The position numbers were made by a program, and so were the translations under genes. A stretch of 64,000 nt of DNA from Bettongia penicillata ogilbyi (taxonomy: Eukaryota; Chordata; Mammalia; Diprotodontia; Potoroidae): the NCBI GenBank assembly GCA_023548195.1, contig JAJHZJ010000601.1, positions 601,001-665,000 of the forward strand. Reading direction: 5' to 3'. How positions within the stretch are numbered: the first letter of the stretch is position 1; each line of letters starts with the position of its first letter. Of the stretch, positions 36,305 to 48,018 are shown one piece after another. Under the pieces are notes generated by a model. It was given only the letters and a program-made list of their open reading frames with translations. It ran no database searches and was not told the DNA's origin.

Positions 36305-37222
36305 GAGACAGAAAGCACAGCGTGAATTGAATAGGATTGGACCATATCTTAAAAGAAATTAAGCCAAATGGTGAGAGAGACATGTAGTGGGAGGAGAGAG
36401 GGTGAAATGGAATGGGGTAAATTATCTCTCATTCAAGAGGCAAGCAGGAGAATTTTTAGTGGAGGGAAAAAGAGGAGAGCTGAGAAAAAAAAACATGAAG
36501 TTTACCCTCATCACATTCGACTAAAGGAAGGAATAAAATGCACACTCATTTTGGTATGAAAAGCTATCTTACAATACAGGAAAGTGGGGGAGAAGGAGAT
36601 AAGCAGGGTCGGGGGGATGATGGAAGGGAGGGCAATGGGAGGAGGGAGCAATTTGAAGCCAACACTCTTGGGGAGGGACAGGATCAAAAGACAGAATAAA
36701 AACAATGGGGGGGCAGGATAGGATGGAGGGAAATAAAGTTAGTCTTAAACAACATGAATATTATCGAAGTCATTTGAAAAACTACACAGATATGGCCTAT
36801 ATTGAATTGCCTGCCTTCCCAAAGGGAATGGGTGGGGAGGGAGGGACGGGGGGAATTTGCAACTCAAAGTTTTAGGAACAACTGTTTAGTATTGTTCTCG
36901 CTACTAGGAAATAAGAAATACAGTTAACGGGGAATAGAAAGTCATCTGGCCCTACAAGACAAAAGAGAAGACGGGGACAAGAGAAGAGAGGTATAGTAGA
37001 AGAGATGGCAGATTCGTGATAGGGAAAATTAGAATGCTTGGTGTATTGCGGTGGGGGAGGGGATAAATTTGGAGAAAATTTGGAACCTAAAATTTTGTGA
37101 AAATGAATTTAAAAAGTTAAATGAATAAATTTATTTTTTAAAAAGTGATTGCTTAAACTTGAAAACAAATAAATTCATTTTTTAAAAAAAGAAAAAATAA
37201 AAAAAAATCAAATTAATCACAG

Positions 37223-37860
37223 AATTATAAAAACAAGCAAACAGAAACACAATCTAATGGTTCTAGCAACTTTACTTTAATGAGCATTAGTTTCCAAGTG
37301 AAGATAGAAGAAGAAGAGTAGTATTTTGAAACATGATTCCCTGGTGAAATTTCTCAGCCTTGAGGATATAAATTTTGCCCCAGTCGTAAGACTAGTCTTA
37401 CCCATATACTGAATAGTTGACCAGCTATAAAGTATGCCTTAATATGATCCAGGAACAGTGCCATGGAAAATTGCCACTCTATACACATATCGTTTTTCAT
37501 TTCAGAAATTCTACACGTAGGGAATACCAAGGAAGTTAATTGCCTTGAGGGTTTATATTATTATAAGGTGTTCCATTGAATGTGATTTGGGGAGGTATTA
37601 TTTCTTGTGAAATCGTTATGGTAAACTCTGAAAAAATTTGAAAGCAGAAGAGATTGTCTTCTTAGAGAAATGGCAAAGGAAACGATTGGTGTGGAAGTAG
37701 GGCAAAATGGGAAAGGCATGTCAGGTAGGAAGTTATGATTAATATTGTTTTTAATGATAAGAAAAAATAATGTTTTTAAAGTGGCCAGGCTAAAGAAAAT
37801 CAGATAAAGAAGGAAACTTACTCAGTTTAAAGAAGCCAAGGATTAGGTTGCTGGCATTCA
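37223..37860. other. Intergenic, nothing recognised
   Basis: AT-rich unique-looking sequence between copy C and a CT tract. Confidence 0.4.
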
Positions 37861-37861
37861 C

Positions 37862-37947
37862 TATCACTTTCTCTCCCTTTCTCTGTCTCTGTCTGTCTAT
37901 CTGTCTGTTTTTCTCTCTGTCTCTCTCTGTCTCTGTCTGTTTGTTTT

Positions 37948-38020
<73 letters not shown>

Positions 38021-38024
38021 GTCT
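37862..38024. repeat. (CT)n/(CTGT)n microsatellite
   Basis: CTGTCTGT-rich left part, then about 68 bp of pure CT at 37950-38017. Long open frames on both strands are produced by the repeat. Confidence 0.95.
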
Positions 38025-38044
38025 CCTGGGATATGGGTGCTGTT

Positions 38045-41000
38045 ATAATCACAATTGTATAGTTGTGGAAACTGAATCACATAGAGGTTAAGTAATTTGC
38101 CCAGAGTCACATAGCTATTAAATTCTGACACCGGACCTGAATTCAGGTCTTCCTGACTCCAGGCTCATAGAGAACCAAGTAAAGTCCCTAGACATTTTCA
38201 TGAGAAATATTACCTAGCAGTTCCTTCTGGGGTCCTTTACTTGAAAAGTTGATATTTCAATACAAGGACAGGACTTCTATTTACCCAAATTGACATTTAT
38301 GTTTTTATTTGGCCCAGTTTTCTACCCTGGAAAATTATCTTTGGATGGCAATCTTGCTCTGTAGGACTAGCCTTCAAGAACTCAAGAGTTATCTTCATCC
38401 TAAGATAAAACTTTGGGGAAAGAAATTGGTGGAGACTGACCTCTCAATTAAAAATACATACACTTGAGTACATGCTTCTAATAAACAAAATATGATAGAT
38501 TATCTTTTCTCACAAGTCTGAAAAGATGTAGAAGCAAGCTTAAATTATCTTCTGGTTGAAAAATTTATTCGATCCAGAACTTGCTAGACATTTAAAACCC
38601 TTATTAATACTTCAGCACTCATTATCTTCTCTCACCTTTCCAGAATCCATGTAAGCTAGGCAGAATAGAAATGATTTACCTCAATTGACAGATAAGGACA
38701 GGAAGACCTAGAGAAATGAAACAACTTTCCCAAGGTTGTACATTGAATCAATATTATCATTTAGAAGGACTATGAAGAGACTAATCTTGAAGAATTCATA
38801 ACTGCACTGACAACAAGAGAAAGCTAGTTCAGAAGGCAAAGATCTTGTACAACCTAATCAGTGGATGATGTAGTAGATTTTAGAAATTTTTCCATTTGAA
38901 AGTCATTAATAATAAATGTCTTAGGAGAGAGTACCAAAATGGGAGTCACAATAACTGACTGTGAATCCTGGCTTTGTCACTTCCTACCTGTGACTCCTTG
39001 GGCAAGTTATTTATACTCTGTGAGCCTCAGTTTATTCATCTGCAAAATTAGAGGATTACACTCTAATTCCTCAGCTTTAGATCTATCAACATTCTAAGGA
39101 AAAAGCAGATGAAAAAGTGTCGTGGTCTGGGTAATGCTTCCATTAGATAGTAAACAATTTAGGATATTAGAAGAGAGCCAGTTGTGAGGAATGTTCTAGA
39201 TATCTGCTCTATCTCTTTAGACCAGCTACTTTCCATCTCTAAGACTGTTTCATCTTTTGTAAAATGTTAATGATAAAACCTACACAGTCTGTCTCAGAAT
39301 ATTATGGTGAGAAATAAACATTGCAAATTTCAAATGCTATGGAAATGCCCACCATCATTATCAAATGCAAAATTGCCTCCAAAATGAGTGGGGCAGATGA
39401 TCTCTATGATTTCTTCTTTCTCAAAATCTTTTGTAATGGTTCCATGAAATAAGTACATAGATAATGTTCTAGAAGATTTATAATAAAATAAAGGAAAGCA
39501 TACTTTCATCCTACTTTCCATTCCTACAGACATTCTATTGAATATTTGAGCTATGACATAGTCTTAAAGATAATAGTGGCACAAAGTTTGAGAATGGCCT
39601 ACAGTCCAGCCCCCTCATTTTGCAAACGAGCATGTCAAAATGGAGAGAGAAGACAAAACTCATCCTTCCGTGTCAGTAGTATGGTTTGACTAAGGGGTGT
39701 CTTCGTACTTACTCTCCAGGCCCTATCCTCATCAGTTAACTTATTTTCTGAGGAAATCCCTTCAGCTCCTAATGCTATGCACATTGAAATATCACACATT
39801 AGTGTATAAATGTATCACACAGATTTTTTTTCCTCCTACCTGTGGAATAAATGACATTCTCTTGGTGACACCAAGATCAAAAGTTTCTCTGCTGAAGAAG
39901 CATTTATACCTAGTCTGATACTCAAACCTATCAAGTAGGAGAAGTTCAAGTAGGGAATTTGAACATGCCCAAAAGACTATGCCAATTAGTTAGATTGCAC
40001 AGGGATTTGGAAATATGAACCTGTTTTCTTTTGTACTTAGCTTAACTTGTATTGCATCATGGTTTTATCATGGGTACACAGGGAAACCATAAATTTGTAT
40101 GATATATTGATAAACTCTTAACAGCTTAACAGTAGAATAAACTCCCATGCCAATGAGAGAGTTATACAAGGATTGAATAGAACATAAGGTTCTCTGCAGG
40201 ACTTTAAACATGGGCTATAGGATTTCAGAACTGAATGTCTTCAAAATATAGAACACATAATTTTTAAGCTGGAGGGGACTTTAAGGATCACATTGCTTAA
40301 CTCTTTTATTTTATAAAGTAAGTGATTCCGATTTCATGAGATTAAGTGACACCTAGTCCTCCTGACTCCAGTCTAACAACATTCCCTTTGTTATACATTG
40401 TCTTTTCATGTAATCGTAAGCAAAACTGCCTGAGAATGAAACTCTGCAATACCTAAATGTTCTTGGTTGGGACTCAAGTCAGATCTTCTTCATTCTAGTT
40501 TCCATAAGCCCACTTTTCTAGCCTTATTTCACATTACTTCCTTTCACACCACCCGACATGATCCATTTATTTGAAATTCTTCCAACTTTATGCAGTAATT
40601 TCTTCTCTAAACATTTGAGTAAGAGTTACTGACACTCTTCCATAGAATTCACATTCATCTTATTTTTATCACTTAGAATTTTTATCTCCATTCAAAGTTC
40701 AGCTTATTAATATCTAACTCCACAAAAACCCCACTCTTCTCCCTTTGTCTGCAAGCTTGATCTTTACCTTCCACCACACCTCCAAGATGTTAATGCTTGT
40801 ACTTCCTGAAATTAGTTTATCTTTATGCATATATAATTATATATTGTACAATTTTACATATATCTTTTTGGGGGTGTTCCTAAGCATGTATATATTTATT
40901 TGCTTAGATAGAATATAAGCTCCTTGAAGTCACAAACCATTTTGCCTTTTGTAGTCCCAGCCTCAAGTTCAATATTTTGTATTTTATGGGTAAATATTAA

Positions 41001-41290
41001 GTACTTGTTTAGAAGCTGAGAAAATAAGGCAGAGGAAATCTCTCGGATGATTCCTTATTGTATATGCATTGTCCTACCCATGGGATAGAAGAAGCAATTT
41101 GAGAACAGTTGCAGATCTTGTATTTCTTTCATGGCAACTAGCTGCAGAACTCCAACTAGTATCTGAATGTAAACTCTCCATGACTTGGGAATTATTAAAA
41201 TGTTTGTTTCTATTTATATCCCCATCACTTACCATTGGGACCAGAACAGAGTAGGTGCCTAATAGATACTAACTGGTTGATTAATCATTC
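38045..41290. repeat. Dense old SINE/MIR fragments
   Basis: Pieces recognised by eye: 38055-38170 ('TTAAGTAATTTGCCCAGAGTC', 'TTCCTGACTCCAGGC'), 38660-38770, 38940-39095 (MIR, 'TTGGGCAAGTTATTTATACTC', 'GAGCCTCAGTTTATTCATC'), 39200-39330, 39575-39690, 40255-40390, 40905-41020 and 41210-41290 ('AGAGTAGGTGCCTAATAGATA'). DNA between them is AT-rich without coding signal. Confidence 0.55.
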
Positions 41291-42095
41291 GGCCAGTTTA
41301 TTCACCTTGGTAGATCAATAATTGACACGACTTATTCTTGAGACTTGTACTTGTTTTAGCAATCATTTTTTCTAATTCTAATAGTTTATAAATCACACTA
41401 CCAATTAATGTACTCCAAAGTTTTTTCAGGAATAAAAAAAAATGGGGAGGAGTCAAGATTGTGGAGTAGAAAGACTCACATATGCTAGCTCCGAAAACAC
41501 AGCCCATAAACTACTTATAAAAAGAACTCCCAAAGGCTTCTGGAGCAGTGGAAGCCACGCAGCAAGGGAGTGGAGGAGATTTCTGTTCTGGAGAGCCCTG
41601 AAAAACTGACCCCAAGGGTCCATCACGCACCAGACACGCAGCAGAGTCCAGCCCTACTTTGTCTGCCTGCCACTGAGAGTAGATCGGAGCAGGCTTCAGG
41701 GATGGAATCGCCGGTGGCTGCGAAGGTCCTTCAACCCGCAGGCTCTGCAGGTCAGTGAGAGAGCCTTCTGGACTGGCCAAGAGGGGAGCGGAGCGTCTCC
41801 ATCGCTAAGAACCATCAGGAGGAAACGACGGGGGAGGCGGCAACCAGGGGCTCCCGGAGCAGGATGGAAATGGGGTCCATTATTGAAGATATCTGCATAA
41901 ACCCCCTCAGTGAACTGAGCCTGGGAAGCTGCCCTGCCCCTACCTGAGCAGCAGTACTTAATATCTCACTGAATGGTAGCCCCTCCCCCCGCTGAAAGCC
42001 CTGAGGCTGGAGAGCAGCATTTGAATCTCAGACGCTAAACACTGGTGAGGCGGAGGTGGAGAGGAGTCTCAGAAGGCAAGTAACTGGCTGGGAAA

Positions 42096-43153
42096 ATGCT
42101 CAGAAAAGGGAAAAAAAAATAAGACCATAGATGGTTACTTTCATGGTGAACAGATGTTTCCTCCTTTCCTTTCTCATGAGGAAGAACAATGCTCACCATC
42201 AGGGAAAGACATAGAAGCCAAGGCCTCTATACGCCAAACACCCAAAATAGATATCCAATGGGCTCAGGCCATGGAAAAGCTCAAAAAGGATTTTGAAAAG
42301 CAAGTTAGACAGGTGGAGAAAAAACTGGGAAGAGAAATGAGAGAGATGCAAGAAAAGTATGAAAAACGGGTCAATACCTTGGTAAAGGAGACCCAAAAAA
42401 ATGCTGAAGAAAATAACACCTTGAAAAATAGGCTCACTCAATTGGCAAAAGAGGCTCAAAAAGCCAATGAGGAGAAGAATACTTTCAAAAGTAGAATTAG
42501 TCAAATGGAAAAACAGGTTCAAAAGCTCACCGAAGAAAATAGTTCTCTCAAAATTAGAATGGAGCCGATGGAGGCTAATGACGTTATGAGAATCCAAGAA
42601 ATCACAAAACAAAATCAAAAAAATGAAAAAATGAAAGAGAATGTGAAATATCTCAACGGAAAAACAGCTGACCTGGAAAACAGATCCAGAAGAGACAATT
42701 TAAAAATTATGGGACTACCTCAAAGCCATGATCCAACAAAAGAGCCTAGATATCATCTTTCATGAAATTATCAAGGAAAACTGCCCTGATGTTCTAGAAC
42801 CAGAGGGCAAAATAAGTATTCAAGGAATCCATTGAACACTGCCTGAAAGACATCCAAAAAGACAAACACCAAGGAAGATTGTGGCCAAATTCTAGAATTC
42901 CCAGGTCAAGGAGAAAATATTGCAAGCAGCTAGAAAGAAACAATTCCAGTATTGTGGAAATACAATCAGGATAACACAAGATCTAGCAACTTCTACATTA
43001 AGGGATCGAAGGGCGTGGAATAGGATATTCCAGAAGTCAAAGGAATTAGGCCTAAAACTAAGAATCACCTACCCAGTAAAACTGAGTATAATACTTCAGG
43101 GGAAAATATGGTCTTTCAATGAACTTGAGAACTGTCAAGGATTCTTGATGTAA
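42096..43153 (+). pseudogene. LINE-1 ORF1 protein gene, copy D
   Basis: The ATG at 42096 soon hits a stop after the poly-Lys run. The frame at 42154-42765 (coiled coil and RRM start, NLKIMGLPQSHD) ends in a frameshift caused by an extra C at about 42733, a change shared with copy E. The C-terminal domain continues at 42920-43153. The gene ends early in GATGTAA, a change shared with copy F. Confidence 0.86.
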
Positions 43154-44216
43154 AGACCAGAGCTGAAAAGAAAATTTGACTTTCTTTTTTTTTTTAAATG
43201 GATTTATTTATTTAACTTTTTTACATTCATTTTCACAAATTTTTGGGTTCCAAATTTTCTCCCCTTTTCTCCCCTTCCCCCACCCCAATACCCCAAGCAA
43301 TCTAATTTTCCCTATCTCCAATCTGCCCTCTCTTCTGTCATCCCTCCCTTCTCTTGTCTCCATCTTCTCTTTTCTCCTGTAGGGCCAGATTACTTTCTAT
43401 TCCTCCTTAATTGTATGTCTCCTTTCCTAGTTGCAACAACAATACTAAACAGTTGTTCCTAAAACTTTGAGTTCCAAATTCTCCTCATCCCTCCCTCCCC
43501 ACCCATTCCCTTTGGGACGGCAGGCAATTCAATATAGGTCATATTTGTGTAGTTTTGCCAATGACCTCCCTGATAGTCATGTTGTATAAGACTAAATGGA
43601 TTACCATCCCTCCTAACCTGCCCTCATTGTTTCTCTTCTGTCTTTTGATCCTGTCCCTCTCCAAGTGTTGACTTCAAATTGCTCCCTCCTCCCTTTGCCC
43701 TCCCTTCCATCATCCCCCCTTGCAATATCTCCTTCTCCCCCACTTTCTTATACTGTAAGATAGGTTTTCATACCAAAATGAGTGTGTATTTCACTCCTTC
43801 GTTTAGTCATATGTGATGAGGGTAAACTTCTTGCTTTTTGTTTTTTTTCTCGGCTCTCCTCTTTTTCCCTCCACTAAAAAAAACTCCTACCTGCCTCTTA
43901 AATGACATATAGTTACCCCCTTCCATTTCCCCCTCTTTCCTCCCACTACATTTCTTTCTCACCATTTACCTTAATTTCTTTTAAGGTATGGTCCCATCCT
44001 ATTCAGTTCAATCTGTGCTCTCTATCTCTGTATGTGTGTGCATGTGTGTATGTGTGTGCATGCGTATACATGTCTATGTGTGGTCCCACCAACTACCCAG
44101 ATACTGAAAAGTTTTAAGAGTTAGAAATATTGCCTTTCCCTGTATGAATGTAAACAGTTCACTTCTGGTAAGTCCCTTAAGACTTCTCTTTGCTGTTTAC
44201 TTTTTCATGCTTCTTC

Positions 44217-45319
44217 TCATTCTTGTGTTTGGAAGTCAAATTTTCTTTTCAGCTCTGGTCTTTTCATTAAGAATGAATGAAAGTCCTCTGTTTCATTGAA
44301 AGACCATATTATCCCTTGAAGTATTATACTCAGTTTAGCTGGGTAGGTGATTCTTGGTTTGAGTCCTAGTTCCTTTGCCTTCTGGACTCTCCTATTCCAC
44401 GCCCTTCGATCCCTTAATGTAGAAGCTGCTAGATCTTGAGTTATCCTGATTGTATTTCCACAGTACTGGAATTGTTTCTTTCTAGCTGCTTGCAAGATTT
44501 TCTCCTTGAGCTGGGAGTTCTGGAATTTGGCCACAATGTTCCTAGAAGTTTCTCTTTTTGGATCTCTTTCAGGTGGTGATCGATGGATTCTTTCAATACT
44601 TATTTTGCCCTCTGGTTCTAGAATGTCAGGGCAGTTTTCCTTGATAATTTCATGCAAGATGATGTCTAGGCTCTTTTGTTGGATCATGGCTTTGAGGTAG
44701 TCCCATAATTTTTAAATTGTCTCTTCTGGATCTGTTTTCCAGGTCAGCTGTTTTTCCGTTGAGATATTTCACATTCTCTTCCATTTTTTCGTTCTTTTGG
44801 TTTTGTTTTGTGATTTCTTGGTTTCTCATAAAGTCATTAGACTCCATCTGTTCCATTCTAATTTTGAGAGAACTATTTTCTTCGGTGAGCTTTTGAGCCT
44901 CTTTTTCCATTTGGCTCATTCTGCTTTTGAAAGCATTCTTCTCCTCATTGGCTTTTTGAACCTCTTTTGCCAATTGAGTGAGCCTATTTTTCAAGGTGTT
45001 AATTTCCTCAGCATTTTTTTGGGTCTCCTTTACCAAGGTATTGACCTGTTTTTCATAGTTTTCTTGCATCTCTGTCATTTCTCTTCCCAGTTTTTCCTCC
45101 ACCTGTCTAACTTGCTTTTCAAAATCCTTTTTGAGCTCTTCCAAGGCCTGAGCCCACCCGTCACCCCCCTGGGGTGTCTGGGGGTACTGAGGCCCCGCCC
45201 TCCACGTCTTTCCCTGATGGCAGGAATACGTCCTCGTCATCAGATCCGAAGGTCGGGATCATTTGCATTTGTTGGAAAAAACTCTCTATAGTCTTATTTT
45301 TCTTCCCTTTTCTAGGCAT
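44217..45319 (-). pseudogene. LINE-1 ORF1 protein gene, copy E
   Basis: Begins MPRKGKKNKTIESFFQQMQM at 45319. A frame change near 45240 and the extra C at about 44682 (shared with copy D) split it into 45240-44650 (196 codons; coiled coil plus RRM start) and 44687-44217 (156 codons; RRM end and C-terminal domain ending DFQTQE). Both domains are otherwise well kept. Confidence 0.88.
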
Positions 45320-46073
45320 TTTCCCAGCCAGTTACTTGACTTCTGAGATTCCTTTCCACCCCCCTCCTGGATCCGCCCAGCTAGTGCTTGGCCTCTGAGA
45401 TTCAAATGTTCTTTCCGCGGCAAGCTTTAGTTCTGGCACTGCGGTGGAGGCAGGGCCGCCTCCCAGGCTCAGTTCCCTCAGGGGCTTTATGCAGAGGCCT
45501 TCAGTAATAGAGCGGGGTGGGGGCAGGGCCGTCTCCCAGGCTCAGCCCCCTCAGGCCGTTCATGCAGATACCTTCCCTAATGAAGATCTTGCCTGCTGCT
45601 GGGGGATTCCTGAGTCCCAGGCCGTTGCCGCCTCCGCTGCCGCCCACCCCTCTGCCTCCGCCGCTTCCTGCCCCCGTCTCTGCCACCACCGTTTCCTCCC
45701 GAGGGGGCCCGAGTCACAGAGACGCTCCGCTCCCTTCCTCTAGCCCAGCCTTCTTTCTCACTGACCTGTAGCTTCTGTGGGCGGAGGGACTTTCCTGGCT
45801 GCCGTAGCTTCCGTCCCTGAAGCCTGCTCGGGTCACCTTCTCTGGGGCCACGGCTATGGCAGCGTTGGTGTGGGGTCTGCTTTCTGGGGCGCGACGGACC
45901 CTGGGGACGGCTCTTCAGGGCTCTCTGGCACGGAAATCTCTTCCACTCCGTTTCTGTACACCTTGTATTGACCCAGAAGTTATGGGGGTCTCTTTTTACA
46001 TTAATTCTATGGGCTTGGTTTCGGAGCTTGTAAATGTGCATCCTTCTACTCTGCCATCTTGGCTCCACCCCCC
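45320..46073 (-). promoter_or_regulatory. LINE-1 5'UTR/promoter of copy E
   Basis: CpG-rich. Two repeat units at about 45440-45513 and 45514-45583, both with GGCAGGGCCG and CTCCCAGGCTCAG. The start motif is AAGATGGCAG (46051-46060), one CpG decayed. Confidence 0.68.
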
Positions 46074-46237
46074 GAAAATTTGACTTTCAAACACAAGAAT
46101 GAGAAGAAGCATGAAAAAGTAAACAGCAAAGAGAAGTCATAAGGGACTTACCAAAGTTGAACTGTTTACATTCCTACATGGAAAGACAATATTTGTAACT
46201 CTTGAAACTTTCAGTATCTGGGTAGTTTGTGGGATTA

Positions 46238-46306
46238 CACACACACACACACTCAAAAGTACACGCGCGAGCACACATACACATACACACATGCACGCAC
46301 ACACAG
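46238..46306. repeat. (CA)n in LINE-1 3'UTR, copy D
   Basis: Interrupted CA run, including ACACGCGCGAGCACAC. Confidence 0.9.
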
Positions 46307-47130
46307 AGTCAGAGAGCACAGAGTGAATTGCATAGGATGGGAGCATATCTTAAAAAAATATTTAAGGTAAACGGTGAGAGAGAGGTGTATTGGGAGGAGA
46401 GAGGGTGAAATGGAATCAGGTAAATTATCTCATAGAAGAGGCTTTTTACTGGAAGGGAAAAGAGAAGAGCTGAGAAAAAAGCATGAAGTTTACTATCCTC
46501 ACATTCAACTGAAGGAAAGAATAAAATGCACCCACATTTTGGTGTGAAAACCTATCTTACAGTACAGAAAAGTGGGGGAGAAGGAGATAAGCAGGGTGGG
46601 AAGATGATGGAAGGGAGGGCAATGGGAAGAGGGAGCAATTTGAAGTCAACACTTGGGGAGGGACAGGATCTAAAGAGAGAATATAAGCAATGGGAGGGAG
46701 GAGAGAATGGAGGGAAGTATAGTTAGTCTTACACAACACGATGATTATCAAAGTCATTTGCAAAACTAGACAGATATGGCCTATATTGAATTGCCTGCCT
46801 TCCTAAAGGGAATGGGTGGGGAGGGAGGGGAGAAATTGAAACTCAAAGTTTTAGGAAGCGCTGTTGAGTATTGTTCTTGCTACTCGGAAATACGAAATAT
46901 AGATAACGGGGAATGGAACGTCATCTGGCCCTACAGGACAAAAGAGAAGATGGGGACAAGGGAAGGGAGGGATGATAGAAGAGAGGGCAGATTGGTCATA
47001 GGGGAAATTAGAATGCTTGATGTATTGGGGTGGGGGAAGGGGACTAATGGGGAGAAAATTTGGAACCTAAAATTTTGTGAAAATGAATATAAAAAATTAA
47101 ATAAATAAATTTATATTTAAGAATAACAAA

Positions 47131-47744
47131 ATAGTTCTCTCAAAATTAGAATGGAACAGATGGAGGCTAATGACTTTATGAGAAACCAAGAAATCACCAA
47201 ACAAAACCAAAAGAATGAAAAAATGGTTGATAATGTTGAATATCTCATTGAAAAAACAACTGACCTGGAAAATAGATCCAGGAGAGACAATTTAAAAAGT
47301 ATGGGACTACCTGAAAGCCGTGATCAGAAAAAGAGCCTAGGCATCGTCTTTCATGAAATTATCAAGGAAAACTGCCCTGAGATTCTAGAATCAGAGGGCA
47401 AAATAAGTGTTGAAGGAATCCACCTATCACCGCCTGAAAGAGATCCAAAAAGAGAAACTCCTAGGAACATTGTGGCCAAATTCCAGAATTTCCAGGTCAA
47501 TGAGAAAATATTGCAGGCACTTAGGAAGAAACGATTCTAGTATTGTGGAAATACAATCAGGATAACACAACATCTAGCAGCTTCTACATTAAGGGATAGA
47601 AGGACGTGGAATAGGATATTCCAGAAGTCAAAGGAACTAGGCCTAAAAGTAACAATCACCTACCCATCAAAACTGAGTATAATACTTCAGGGGAAAATAT
47701 GGTCTTTCAATGAAGTTGAAGACTGTCAAGGATTCTTGATGTAA
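47131..47744 (+). pseudogene. LINE-1 ORF1 fragment, copy F
   Basis: Codes the end of the coiled coil, the RRM (NLKSMGLPESRD) and the C-terminal domain. TAG at about 47538 interrupts it and GATGTAA ends it, as in copy D. It lacks the extra C of copies D and E. Confidence 0.85.
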
Positions 47745-47923
47745 AGACCAGAGCTGAAAAGAAAATTTGACTTTCAAACACAAGAATGAGAAGAAGCATG
47801 AAGAAGTAAACAGCAAAGAGAAGTCATAAGAGACTTACCAAAGTTGAACTGTTTACATTCCTACATGGAAATACAATATTTGTAAACTTGAAACTTTTTA
47901 GTATCTGGGTAGTTGGTGGGATT

Positions 47924-48018
47924 ACACACAGACACACACACACACACACACACACACCTGCACGCACACACGTACACGTGTGCTCACACACACACATGCA
48001 CACATGCACGCACACACA
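47924..48018. repeat. (CA)n in LINE-1 3'UTR, copy F
   Basis: About 95 bp, the longest CA run of the set, with CGTACACGTGTG interruption. Confidence 0.9.

Larger units (their letters stand above)
34371..37208 (+). mobile_element. ORF1-only LINE-1 copy C
   Basis: A 2.84-kb plus-strand element starting GGGGGTGGAGCGAAGATGGCGG and flanked by a perfect 14-bp target duplication, CAAATTAATCACAG (34357-34370 and 37209-37222). It has a 5'UTR with a single promoter unit, a broken ORF1, a CA-repeat 3'UTR and a tail; no ORF2. Between the usual L1 end (about 37145) and the duplication lies about 60 bp of extra tail sequence. It lies between OR5M-like copy 1 and its proposed promoter. Confidence 0.9.
43185..46073 (-). 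mobile_element. ORF1-only LINE-1 copy E, nested in copy D
   Basis: A 2.89-kb minus-strand element inserted into the 3' part of copy D, with a perfect 15-bp target duplication, GAAAATTTGACTTTC (43170-43184 and 46074-46088). Complete 5'UTR with two promoter units, ORF1, 3'UTR with GT repeat, tail; no ORF2. It must postdate copy D. Confidence 0.92.
41443..47118 (+). mobile_element. ORF1-only LINE-1 copy D, split by copy E
   Basis: A plus-strand element starting GGGGAGGAGTCAAGAT at 41444. The 5' part runs to 43184, is interrupted by the inverted copy E (43185-46073), and resumes at 46089 with its 3'UTR and CA repeat to about 47118. Joined, it is about 2.8 kb with no ORF2. An imperfect target duplication is likely: AGGAATAAAAAAA at 41428 and AAGAATAACAAAA at 47119. 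It is older than copy E, which sits inside it. Confidence 0.85.

Noticed and set aside
37790..38131. 113-codon frame
   Set aside because: Microsatellite-derived Arg/Glu repeat, with a SINE fragment at one end.
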